Source: Roseiarcus sp963753135 (GTDB taxonomy: Bacteria > Pseudomonadota > Alphaproteobacteria > Rhizobiales > Beijerinckiaceae). Taken from it: DNA of 64,000 nucleotides. The stretch lies in contig CAVWBA010000016.1 of the NCBI GenBank assembly GCA_963753135.1, positions 186,001 to 250,000 on the forward strand. The letters run 5' to 3'. Under the pieces are notes generated by a model. The model was given only the letters and a program-made list of their open reading frames with translations, did not search any database and was not told where the DNA came from. The translations under genes were made by a program, and so were the position numbers. Positions 43,217-52,800 of this stretch are shown piece after piece. The stretch's first letter is position 1, and every line of letters starts with the position of its first letter.

Positions 43217-44758
43217 TCAGGTTGCTTCCGTGCGCGCCGCCTCTCGCTCAAGGCTCACCTCGGCCTCGAGGCTCTCAGAATTGCGGAAGACCGAGGCGAC
43301 GGCGAGCGTGCGACCCGCGCGCCGCATGCGCACGAGGCCGTCCCTGTCAGCGATATTGCCTTCGACGGCGAGATCGTCCCACTTTTCGGCATGGCCGACG
43401 TAGTTGATCGGCACGTCATAGTGCTGGCTCCAGAAGAACGGAACCGCATCGAAGCGCTCGCGAAGCCCAAGCATGTTGAGCGCGGCCGTCTGTCCCTGCC
43501 GTTCCGCCACAACCCAATGCTCGACGCGGATGGCTTCACCGGTAAGCCGATCCGGCCAGCGCGCGATGTCGCCAGCGGCGAAGATTCCTGGCGCGCTCGT
43601 TTCGAGAAAGGGGTCCACGACGACCCCGCGGTCGATCTTAAGGCCGGCCGCCTCGGCGAGGCCGAGACGCGGACGCACGCCTAAGCCCGCGACGATGAGA
43701 TCGGCCTCGAGGACGGTTCCATTGCTGAGCGTTATGCGCTTGCCCTCGACGCCGCTCGCGGTGTTCTGCAAGTGGAAGACGACGCCGCGCTGCTCATGGA
43801 TGGCTTGGACGAGGCGGCTGAACTCGGGCCCAAGGATTTTCTCCATCGGCCGCTCCTCCGGCGCGACGACATGAACCTCGATGTTGCGCGCGCGGAGCGA
43901 GGCCGCGACTTCGAGCCCGATGAAGCTGGCGCCGAGGACGACGGCCCGGCGCGCCGTCTTCGCTCGTTCGATGATCGCGCGGCAGTCCTTGAGGGTGCGG
44001 AGCACGAGCACATCCGATCGCCTCGCGCCGGGGAGGGAAGGGGAGACCGGCTCGGCGCCGGTCGCGAGAAGCAGGCGATCGAAGGGGATCTTCTCACCGT
44101 CGGCGAGCGTGACGTGGCGCTCGCGGACGTCGATCGCGGCGACGGTCGTATTGAGGCGAAGGTCGATGGAATTGTCGGAATAGTAGCTCAAGTCGCGCAG
44201 CGGCAGCCATTCCTCCGGCGCGTCGCCGGCGAGATAGTCTTTCGACAAATTAGGGCGATCGATGGGTGGCGCGTCGTCGCTGCTCAGCATGACGAGATCG
44301 CCCTCGTAACTCCGCCGCCGCAGCATCTCGGCTGCGGCGAATCCGGCCGCGCCGCCGCCCACGATAACAATGCGGCTCGGTTCGCCGCTCTTGGGGCGCC
44401 GCCTGGCTTGAGCTTGAGCGCGCTTCTCGCCCACGAAGATCTTGCCGTCACGCTGCTCGACCTGCCACGTGTCGACCGGAGTCAGCGCCGGCGCGCGCAG
44501 GGCTTCGCCGGTGCGAAGATCGAAGCAGGCGTGGTGCCAAGGGCATCGCACCGCGCCGTCGACGACGAGCCCGTCCGCCAGCGGCCCGCTATAGTGCGTG
44601 CAGTGAGCGCCGATCGCGAACACGTCGGGCCCGCTCCGCACGAGCAGCACAGCCTCTTGCGCCACGTGGCCCACCAGCTTGGCGCCGTCGGGCAGTTCGG
44701 CGCTTAAGATCCCCAGCGCCAAATCGGGGCCGACCGGTTGAGCCTGGTCTTCAGCCAT
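43217..44758 (-). CDS. Rieske [2Fe-2S]-FAD pyridine nucleotide-disulfide oxidoreductase
   Basis: A 513-aa fusion. The N-terminal Rieske domain (~10-105) has C-T-H and C-P-W-H-H cluster ligands (C-x-H...C-x-x-H). The FAD/NAD(P)H reductase (~120-400) has two Rossmann motifs (I-V-I-V-G-G-G-A-A-G-F-A-A and A-V-V-L-G-A-S-F-I-G-L-E), A-G-D-I-A near ~395 and a C-terminal reductase-type domain. The arrangement matches AIF-like/apoptosis-inducing-factor-related bacterial reductases and rubredoxin/ferredoxin reductases. The internal ATG at 44758 with GGAGGAGG is chosen over the upstream frame extension. It faces the cyo operon across a 504-bp region holding two FNR-like boxes. Confidence 0.9.
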   Translation of the reverse strand: MAEDQAQPVGPDLALGILSAELPDGAKLVGHVAQEAVLLVRSGPDVFAIGAHCTHYSGPLADGLVVDGAVRCPWHHACFDLRTGEALRAPALTPVDTWQVEQRDGKIFVGEKRAQAQARRRPKSGEPSRIVIVGGGAAGFAAAEMLRRRSYEGDLVMLSSDDAPPIDRPNLSKDYLAGDAPEEWLPLRDLSYYSDNSIDLRLNTTVAAIDVRERHVTLADGEKIPFDRLLLATGAEPVSPSLPGARRSDVLVLRTLKDCRAIIERAKTARRAVVLGASFIGLEVAASLRARNIEVHVVAPEERPMEKILGPEFSRLVQAIHEQRGVVFHLQNTASGVEGKRITLSNGTVLEADLIVAGLGVRPRLGLAEAAGLKIDRGVVVDPFLETSAPGIFAAGDIARWPDRLTGEAIRVEHWVVAERQGQTAALNMLGLRERFDAVPFFWSQHYDVPINYVGHAEKWDDLAVEGNIADRDGLVRMRRAGRTLAVASVFRNSESLEAEVSLEREAARTEAT

Positions 44759-44959
44759 CGCGTCCTCCTCCCGCCATTCTTGATCGCGCTCATCGCCCAT
44801 GATCCAACGGCGCCCGCGCGGCCTTCGGCGAGACTTGACCAGCAAAGAGACGGGCGTAAGGCAAAGCCGCCAAACGCCGATCGAAACAGACCCGTGGGAC
44901 GTCGCAGGTTGAATGCTCGGCCGCACGACCCGATGAGTTCGAACGAATCTCGCCGCGCT

Positions 44960-45000
44960 ATGATATGGATCAAATCTCCGCGGGCTGTGATGTGCATCAT
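44960..45000. promoter_or_regulatory. Two FNR/FixK-like boxes
   Basis: ATGATATGGATCAA (44960-44973) matches the FNR/FixK consensus TTGAT-N4-ATCAA at 9 of 10 positions. GTGATGTGCATCAT (44987-45000) matches at 8 of 10. Their centres are 27 bp apart. The region 44759-45262 separates the Rieske/FAD reductase gene from cyoA. The boxes lie about 200 bp before the reductase start and 265 bp before the cyoA start, suggesting oxygen control of one or both. Confidence 0.5.
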
Positions 45001-45262
45001 GCCCGCGCTGCGGAGACGCGCTGGCGGCGGGGGTATTGCTTTCTAATCTCCGCTGGCGCCAATCTGCGTTATGTTGCGTTCACACTTGCAAGGTCAGTTG
45101 TAGGCCCTGTCCGTCGGATGCGCTAGGTTCGAGCAAGGTGACGGTTCCGGACGTGTTCCACGCCATGAACATGACCGATCCGGAGAGGGAAAAGGGGAGG
45201 GTTCGCGCTTCGTCGGCAAGACGGGAGGCTGACGAACGCAGCGCGGCATTGTGGGGCAGATC

Positions 45263-46219
45263 ATGTTCGACGAACTCGCCATTGGCTTGGCTAACCGGCG
45301 CAGGCGCGTGAAAGCGCGATCGGGGGTCGCCCTCCGGCTCGGCGGTTTGCTTCTGACGCTCGCCTTGGCGGGCTGTCAGCCGAACGTACTCAACCCGCAG
45401 GGAGAAGTCGGGAGAGGCGCCGCGACCATCCTCATCGACTCGGTCGTCATCATGCTGGCGATCGTGATCCCGACCGGCATAGCCGCGGTCGCCTTCGCAT
45501 GGTGGTTCCGCTCGTCCAATTCAAGGGCGATACACCTTCCGGACTTTGAGTATTCGGGCCAGGTCGAGATGATCACCTGGTCAATCCCTCTTCTGACCAT
45601 CATGCTGCTCAGCGGCGTGATCTGGATCGGCTCGCACGACCTCGATCCTGCGAGACCGCTCGCGTCGAAGCAACCGCCGCTCGAGGTTCAGGTCGTCTCG
45701 CTCGATTGGAAATGGCTGTTCATCTATCCGGAGCAAAAGGTCGCGAGCGTCAATCGGCTCGTTATTCCGGCGGCGAGGCCGATCCACTTCAGCCTCACTT
45801 CCGCCAGCGTGATGAACGCCTTCTTCGTCCCCGACCTCGGCAGCATGATCTACACGATGAACCGCATGCAGACGAACCTCAACCTCATCGCCGATGGGCC
45901 CGGCCAGTTTCTTGGTCTGTCGGCCATGTTCAGCGGCGACGGCTTCGCCGGCATGCATTTCAATGTCGATTCCGTCACGCCGGACCAGTTCAAGGCCTGG
46001 GTCGATGAGACGCGCTCGAGCGGCGGCAAGACGCTCGATTCGGACGCGTACAAGGAGCTCTCCAAGCCGACCAGCGATGTCGCTCCGTTCGTCTTCTCGA
46101 GCGTCGAGCCGGACCTGTTCCAGAAGGTCCTGACCCAGGTTCTGCCTCCCGGTCCCGGGCCCAAGCCCGGCCCGGTGGTGGACACGGATTCATGGCTGGC
46201 CTGGTGTTTGGGGAAATAA
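45263..46219 (+). CDS. cyoA: Cytochrome o ubiquinol oxidase subunit II
   Basis: Subunit II of a bo3-type quinol oxidase, 318 aa from the ATG (a GTG four codons earlier is possible). The lipobox L-A-L-A-G-C marks an N-terminal lipoprotein, and two membrane helices follow. The cupredoxin domain contains L-D-W-K-W-L-F-I-Y-P and N-A-F-F-V-P. The CuA ligand loop (C-x-x-x-C) is replaced by S-A-M-F-S-G-D-G-F, which is the mark of quinol rather than cytochrome c oxidases. First gene of cyoABCD. Confidence 0.95.
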   Translation: MFDELAIGLANRRRRVKARSGVALRLGGLLLTLALAGCQPNVLNPQGEVGRGAATILIDSVVIMLAIVIPTGIAAVAFAWWFRSSNSRAIHLPDFEYSGQVEMITWSIPLLTIMLLSGVIWIGSHDLDPARPLASKQPPLEVQVVSLDWKWLFIYPEQKVASVNRLVIPAARPIHFSLTSASVMNAFFVPDLGSMIYTMNRMQTNLNLIADGPGQFLGLSAMFSGDGFAGMHFNVDSVTPDQFKAWVDETRSSGGKTLDSDAYKELSKPTSDVAPFVFSSVEPDLFQKVLTQVLPPGPGPKPGPVVDTDSWLAWCLGK

Positions 46220-46220
46220 C

Positions 46221-48224
46221 ATGTTGGGCAAACTGACCTGGGACGCCATTCCGCTCGATCAGCCGATCCCGCTGATCGCCGGCGTCGGCGCCTTCGCCAT
46301 CTTCGGCCTCGTCATCATCTATGTGCTCCTGAAGGGCTGGGGGCCATACCTGTGGAGTGAGTGGATCACCAGCGTCGATCATAAGCGCATCGGCGTGATG
46401 TACGTGTTCCTCGCCATGGTGATGCTGCTGCGCGGCTTCGTCGACGCCATGATGATGCGCACGCAACAGGCGCTGGCCTTTCAGGGGCCGGGGTATTTGC
46501 CGCCCGACCATTACAATCAGATTTTTTCCGCGCATGGCACGCTGATGATCTTTTTCGTCGCGATGCCTTTTGTCATCGGGCTCGCCAACATTATCGTTCC
46601 CTTGCAGCTGGGCGTGCGGGACGTCGCCTTTCCAACGCTGAACTCCGTCAGCTTCTGGCTGACCGCGACGGGCGCTCTGCTCGTCAACCTATCGCTGGTG
46701 GTGGGCGAGTTCGCCAAAACCGGCTGGCTGCCCTTTCCCCCGCTCTCCGGCATCACCTATTCGCCTGGAGTGGGCGTCGACTACTATTTGTGGTCGCTCC
46801 AGATCTCCGGCGTGGGCACGCTGCTCACCGGTGTCAATTTCGTCACCACCATCCTCAAGCTGCACGCCCCCGGCATGACCTATATGCGCATGCCGATGTT
46901 TTGCTGGACGGTGTTCGCCTCGATGTTGCTGATCGTCGCGGCTTTCCCCGTGCTGACCGCGACGCTCGCGATGTTGATCCTCGACCGTTACCTCGGCTTC
47001 CATTTCTTCACCAACGAGGCCGGCGGCAGCGTGATGATGTTCAACAACCTCATCTGGATCTGGGGCCATCCGGAGGTCTACATCCTCGTGCTGCCGGCCT
47101 TCGGCGTCTTCTCCGAAGTCTTCTCGACCTATTCCGGCAAGCCGCTGTTCGGCTACCGCTCGATGGTGGCCGCCACCATGGTCATCTGCGTGCTGTCGTT
47201 CTCGGTATGGCTGCATCATTTCTTCACCATGGGGGTCGGCGCCGACGTCAACGCCGTCTTCGGCATCATGTCGACGATCATCGCGGTCCCGACAGGGGTG
47301 AAGGTCTTCAACTGGATGTTCACCATGTATGGCGGGCGCGTGCGCTACGACTTGCCAATGTACTATTCGATCGCCTTCATCATCACATTCATCATCGCGG
47401 GCTTGACAGGCGTGCTACTGGCTGTGCCGCCGGCCGACTTTTTGCTGCACAACAGCCTGTTTGTGGTCGCGCACTTCCACAACGTGATCATCGGCGCCAT
47501 CCTGTACGGGATGTTCGCCGGCTACACCTATTGGTTCCCGAAGGTGTTCGGCTTCCGCCTGGACGAGCGGCTCGGCAAGGCGGCCTTCTGGTGCTGGTTT
47601 GTCGGCTTCTATCTCGCCTTCGGGCCGCTCTACGTCGTCGGCCTCATGGGCATGACGCGGCGCATGCAGCACTATGACAATCCGGCGTGGCATCCCTGGT
47701 TGTTGGTTGCTCTGGTCGGCGCCATTGTCATCTTGGCTGGCATCCTTTTGCAGGTTGCGCAGCTCGTCGTCAGCATCCTCAACCGGAATGAGTTGCGCGA
47801 TACGACCGGCGACCCGTGGGACGGCCGGTCGCTCGAATGGTCGACCTCATCTCCGCCCCCCGCCTTCAACTTCGCGGTTTTGCCTCATGTCGAGGGCGCG
47901 GACCCCTATTGGTTGATGAAGCAGCAGGCGCGTCAGCGCGGGACGCCGGAGCCGGAACCCGCCTATCAGGACATCGAGATGCCGCGAAACAGCGCCACCG
48001 GCGTCGTCTGCGCCTTCTTCGCCGCCATTCTTGGCTTCGCCCTCATCTGGCACATCTGGTGGCTCGCAGCCCTGGCGTTCATCGGCGCCTTCGCCACCTT
48101 CGTCGTCTTCGCCTGGCGCGACCGCACCGAAGATCGCATTCCGGCCGCGGAGGTCGCGCGCATCGATCGTGAGAACCGCGCCGCGCGCCGTTTGGCGCTC
48201 GCCCAGATGGAGCCGGCCGAATGA
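46221..48224 (+). CDS. cyoB: Cytochrome o ubiquinol oxidase subunit I
   Basis: Catalytic haem-copper subunit, 667 aa, proton-pumping A-type. CuB ligands lie in W-G-H-P-E-V-Y (cross-linked His-Tyr) and H-H-F-F-T-M-G. Haem ligands are in S-A-H-G-T-L-M and V-A-H-F-H-N-V. The helix VI glutamate of the D-channel is the E of H-P-E-V-Y. An extra C-terminal helix after residue ~560 is normal for CyoB. It ends in an ATGA overlap with cyoC. Confidence 0.97.
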   Translation: MLGKLTWDAIPLDQPIPLIAGVGAFAIFGLVIIYVLLKGWGPYLWSEWITSVDHKRIGVMYVFLAMVMLLRGFVDAMMMRTQQALAFQGPGYLPPDHYNQIFSAHGTLMIFFVAMPFVIGLANIIVPLQLGVRDVAFPTLNSVSFWLTATGALLVNLSLVVGEFAKTGWLPFPPLSGITYSPGVGVDYYLWSLQISGVGTLLTGVNFVTTILKLHAPGMTYMRMPMFCWTVFASMLLIVAAFPVLTATLAMLILDRYLGFHFFTNEAGGSVMMFNNLIWIWGHPEVYILVLPAFGVFSEVFSTYSGKPLFGYRSMVAATMVICVLSFSVWLHHFFTMGVGADVNAVFGIMSTIIAVPTGVKVFNWMFTMYGGRVRYDLPMYYSIAFIITFIIAGLTGVLLAVPPADFLLHNSLFVVAHFHNVIIGAILYGMFAGYTYWFPKVFGFRLDERLGKAAFWCWFVGFYLAFGPLYVVGLMGMTRRMQHYDNPAWHPWLLVALVGAIVILAGILLQVAQLVVSILNRNELRDTTGDPWDGRSLEWSTSSPPPAFNFAVLPHVEGADPYWLMKQQARQRGTPEPEPAYQDIEMPRNSATGVVCAFFAAILGFALIWHIWWLAALAFIGAFATFVVFAWRDRTEDRIPAAEVARIDRENRAARRLALAQMEPAE

Positions 48225-48874
48225 GCATCGCAGCGCGAACGACCGCCGTCGGCCTCGGCGGCGAGGGATCGGCGGGCGCGCCGTCGCTCCCGCACGAGCT
48301 CTCCGAGCTGGCGGAGAAGCGCATCATCGTCGGCTTCGGCTTCTGGATCTTCCTGCTCAGCGACATCGTGATGTTCTCGGCGTTCTTCGCCGCATATGCG
48401 GTGCTGGTGAACGAGACCGCGGGCGGGCCGAGCGGCCGGGATTTGTTTCACCTCGACATCGTCGCGTTCGAGACCGCCTTCCTCCTGCTGTCGAGCTTCG
48501 CCTGCGGCGTCGCCAGCATCGGCGCCCGCGCCCATCGCGATGCGATGTACTATGGCGGGATGGCGGTGACCGCCTTGTTCGGCGCGGGCTTCCTGTTCCT
48601 GGAAATACGCGAGTTCGTCGGCATGATCGCCATAGGCGCGGGTCCGCAACGCAGCGCTTTCCTGTCGGCCTTCTTCACCCTCGTCGGCTGTCACGGCGTA
48701 CACGTGACCCTCGGGCTGATGTGGCTTTTGACGATGATGGCGCAGGTGTTCGCGAAGGGCTACCGCCCCGACATTTTGCGCCGGGTATTGTGCTTTGCCC
48801 TCTTCTGGCACACGCTCGACATCATCTGGGTGGCGATCTTCACTGTGGTTTATCTCTATGGGGTAGTGGTATGA
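48221..48874 (+). CDS. cyoC: Cytochrome o ubiquinol oxidase subunit III
   Basis: Membrane subunit of 217 aa with five helices, typical of CyoC (COX3 family without the first two helices). It shows F-G-F-W-I-F-L-L-S-D-I-V-M-F and F-E-T-A-F-L-L, then C-H-G-V-H-V-T-L-G-L and W-H-T-L-D-I-I-W. It overlaps both neighbours by ATGA. Confidence 0.95.
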   Translation: MSIAARTTAVGLGGEGSAGAPSLPHELSELAEKRIIVGFGFWIFLLSDIVMFSAFFAAYAVLVNETAGGPSGRDLFHLDIVAFETAFLLLSSFACGVASIGARAHRDAMYYGGMAVTALFGAGFLFLEIREFVGMIAIGAGPQRSAFLSAFFTLVGCHGVHVTLGLMWLLTMMAQVFAKGYRPDILRRVLCFALFWHTLDIIWVAIFTVVYLYGVVV

Positions 48875-49260
48875 GCGACACCGACGCAAGGCTGCATCTG
48901 CACGGCGAGCACGACCATGCGCCCGGCGACGAGCCGGCGACCGGCCACGAGATCGCTGAAGGCCTGCTCGTTTATATTGTCGGGCTGTTCCTTGCCGCCC
49001 TGATCACCGCGGTCGCCTTCTTCCTTGTCGGCACGGGGCTCGTTTGGCGGCCGAGCATTCCGGTTGCCCTGCTGGTGCTGGCGGTCGCGCAGATGGGCGT
49101 CCACATCGTCTTCTTCCTCCACATCACCACCGGACCGGACAACTCCAACAACGTGCTGGCGCTGGCCTTCGGCGTTTTGATCGTCGGGCTGATCATGATC
49201 GGCTCGATATGGATCATGACCAATGTCAACCACAACATGAGCGAGCCGATGCATATGTAG
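48871..49260 (+). CDS. cyoD: Cytochrome o ubiquinol oxidase subunit IV
   Basis: Small subunit of 129 aa with three helices. An N-terminal histidine-rich soluble stretch (L-H-L-H-G-E-H-D-H) precedes the CyoD core I-V-G-L-F-L-A-A-L-I-T and M-G-V-H-I-V-F-F-L-H. The ATG at 48871 overlaps the cyoC stop. Upstream in-frame codons lie inside cyoC. No cyoE haem-O synthase follows, so that gene must be elsewhere. Confidence 0.94.
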   Translation: MSDTDARLHLHGEHDHAPGDEPATGHEIAEGLLVYIVGLFLAALITAVAFFLVGTGLVWRPSIPVALLVLAVAQMGVHIVFFLHITTGPDNSNNVLALAFGVLIVGLIMIGSIWIMTNVNHNMSEPMHM

Positions 49261-49889
49261 TCGGCGCCGGTTTAGGGAGTGCTGCGCTGCGATGGGAGCG
49301 GCCTTGCGGGAGCGGGCCGATTTAACCCTCGGAGTTGTTGTCTTACAAAATGTGTATGTGTTTATACTGCCCCTGGGATCGTGGACGGCGATATTTTCTA
49401 GGGGCGGCCGCCCTCGCCAGTTCCGCAAGGTTATTCAGTCGCCAAGAACCTCAAGCGGCTCAATCTCCAGCGGATAAGTTCAGGACTTTCAGCGCCCTCG
49501 TGCCCATTCTGGCTCGATCCTCGATCCAGCGGCAACGCGTGCGAGCCGATGAGTTCCGGAGCCGCCGCCGAATAGCCACCCCATCCTGGATTTTTTTTGC
49601 GGGCCGCGGAACAATACCTTTGTCCCATGCGTTTTGGCGAAGCGCGGCGATGTATAGCGGAAAGGCGGGGGACGTGCAGGGCGCCTGTCTCGTCGATGGT
49701 TGCGACAGCTCCACCGAAGGAAGAGGGCTGCGCACTTGTTCACTTCGCGCGATCGCTTTGCGGGCCTCCCGGACATGAGCTCGCCCCCAATCCTTAGATT
49801 CTGCTCAACAATACATGATCACGCCGCACGATTTGGCGCCGTTAAGGTCCACGCGTCAGCGTGCGATGCTTTGAAGAGAGGCCGCACAA
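49261..49889. other. Intergenic region upstream of the poly-HAMP kinase
   Basis: A 629-bp region without a supported gene. A frame of 147 codons on plus (49335-49778) has no family match and poor codon bias. A weak sigma-70-like pair, TTGTCT (49338-49343) and TATACT (49363-49368), with a 19-bp spacer may be a promoter; if so the kinase has a long leader. No hairpin terminator with a T-run was seen after cyoD. Confidence 0.35.
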
Positions 49890-52800
49890 ATGGATGAAAG
49901 TGAGCCTGGAATTGCGCCGCTGAGGTCGAAGCGAGCGGGAGGCAATGCAGGCGACCGGGAACGGAACAGCAGCCAAAAATATCTGCGCAATCTATTGCAG
50001 GCTCTGCAGGCGGTCCGCGGCGGCGATTTTTCCGCCCGGCTGCCGACGGAGGAACTCGGGCTCGCGGGCAAGATTGCGGATGCTTTCAATGACATCGTCT
50101 CCGCGAATGAAAGGATGGCGCAGCAACTGGAGCAGGTCGGCCAGACGGTGGGACGGGAAGGAAGGACGCGCAAGCGTCTCCGACTGGGCGTCAGCGCCGG
50201 CGCTTGGGGCGAGATGGAAAGCTCCGTCAACGCTTTGATCGACGATCTCTTGTGGCCGACCGCCGCGGTCACCCACGCGATCACGGCAGTGGCGCAAGGC
50301 GATTTGCAACAGACCGTTCCGCTCGACGTGGACGGGCGTCCGCTGCAGGGAGAATTTCTGCGCTCCGCCAAAATCGTCAATGCGATGATCAAGCAGCTCA
50401 GCGTCTTTACCTCAGAGGTTACGCGTGTCGCTCGCGAAGTCGGCACGGACGGAAAACTGGGCGGTCAGGCGCAGGTTCGTGAAGTGACCGGGGTTTGGAA
50501 GGATCTCACCGAAAGCGTGAACTCGATGGCGAGCAACCTGACCGGCCAGGTTCGCAATATCGCCGAAGTCACCATCGCGGTTGCGAACGGCGACCTTTCG
50601 AAGAAGATCACGGTCGACGTCCGAGGCGAGATTCTTCAGCTCAAGGAAGCGATCAACACGATGGTTGATCAGCTCCGCTCCTTCGCTTCCGAAGTGACCC
50701 GAGTGGCCCGCGAGGTCGGAACCGAGGGGAAGCTCGGCGGCCAGGCGCTCGTGCCGGGGGTCGCGGGGACGTGGAAGGATCTCACCGACAGCGTCAACGC
50801 CATGTGCGGCAATCTGACCGACCAGGTTCGCAATATCGCCCAGGTCACCACCGCTGTCGCGCGCGGCGATCTCTCGCGCAAGATCACCGTCGATGTGCGC
50901 GGCGAGATCCTCGAGCTCAAAGACACGATCAACACGATGGTCGACCAGCTCAACGGATTCGCTTCCGAAGTGACGCGGGTCGCCCGCGAAGTCGGCACGG
51001 AAGGGCGCCTTGGCGGTCAGGCGCAGGTCCTGGGCGTCGCGGGCACGTGGAAGGATCTGACCGATAGCGTCAACTCGATGGCCGGCAATCTGACCGCGCA
51101 AGTGCGAAACATCGCCGAGGTGGCGACGGCGATCGCGGGCGGGGACCTTTCGAAGAAGATCACGGTGAACGTCAGCGGAGAGATTCTGCAGCTCAAGGAA
51201 ACCATCAACACGATGGTTGACCAGCTCAACCGTTTTGCAGGCGAGGTGACGCGCGTCGCGCGCGAAGTCGGCACCGAAGGCCGACTCGGTGGTCAAGCCA
51301 ACGTCATGGGTGTCGCGGGCACGTGGAAGGACCTGACCGAAAGCGTCAACTCGATGGCTTCCAACCTGACCGCCCAGGTTCGCAACATCGCCGAGGTTTC
51401 GACGGCGATCGCGGGCGGGGACCTATCGAAGAAGATCACAGTCAATGTCAGCGGCGAGATTTTGCAGCTCAAGGAGACCATCAACACGATGGTCGATCAG
51501 CTCAACGCCTTCGCTGGCGAAGTGACCCGGGTCGCGCGTGAAGTGGGAACAGATGGGAGATTGGGAGGCCAAGCGCAGGTGCCAGGGGTCGCCGGCACGT
51601 GGAAGGATCTGACCGACGGCGTCAACTCGATGGCCTCGAACCTCACCGGGCAGGTGCGCAATATCGCGCAGGTGGCGACGGCGGTGGCGCGCGGAGACCT
51701 TTCGCGCAAGATCACGGTCGACGTGCGCGGAGAGATCCTTGAACTCAAGGACACGATCAACACGATGGTCGATCAGCTCAACGCATTCGCTGGAGAGGTG
51801 ACGCGCGTCGCGCGCGAAGTCGGCACCGAGGGCCGCCTCGGCGGCCAAGCGCAGGTGCCGGGCGTCGCCGGCACCTGGAAGGACTTGACCGACAGCGTCA
51901 ATTCGATGGCCGGCAATCTCACCGGTCAGGTGCGCAACATCGCCGAAGTCGCGACGGCGATCGCCAACGGCGACCTTTCGCGCAAGATCACGGTCGACGT
52001 GCGCGGCGAAATCCTTCAGCTCAAGGAAACGCTCAATACAATGGTCGACCAGCTCAATCGTTTCGCCGGAGAGGTGACGCGGGTCGCGCGCGAGGTTGGC
52101 ACCGAGGGGCGGCTTGGCGGCCAGGCGCAAGTCCCGGGGGTTGCTGGGACGTGGAAGGACTTGACGGACAACGTCAATTCGATGGCGGGCAACCTGACCG
52201 CTCAGGTCCGGAATATCGCCGAGGTGACGACCGCGGTCGCGCGGGGCGATCTCTCGCGCAAAATCACCGTCGACGTGAAAGGAGAGATTCTCAGAGCTTA
52301 AGAATACGATCAACACGATGGTCGACCAGCTGAACTCGTTCGCTTCCGAGGTGACGCGCGTTGCGCGCGAAGTCGGAACCGAGGGCAAGCTCGGCGGCCA
52401 GGCGGCGGTGCCCGGTGTCGCCGGGACATGGAAGGACCTCACCGACAACGTCAATTTCATGGCGTCCAATCTCACTGGACAAGTAAGAAACATCGCCGAG
52501 GTTGCGACAGCCATCGCCAACGGCGACCTTTCGAAGAAGATCACGGTCGACGTGCGCGGCGAAATTTTGCTGCTCAAGGACACTCTGAACACGATGGTGG
52601 AGCAGCTTCGTTCGTTCGCCGCTGAAGTCACGAGAGTCGCGCGCGAGGTCGGCACCGAGGGCAAGCTCGGCGGGCAGGCGCTTGTGCCGGGCGTCGGCGG
52701 CACGTGGAAGGATCTCACCGACAACGTCAATCTTCTGGCGGCAAACTTGACGACGCAGGTGCGAAACATCGCCGAGGTGACCACCGCGGTTGCTCGCGGC

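Noticed and set aside
49335..49778. 147-codon frame upstream of the poly-HAMP kinase
   Set aside because: No family match, odd composition and no good ribosome site; reported as intergenic instead.
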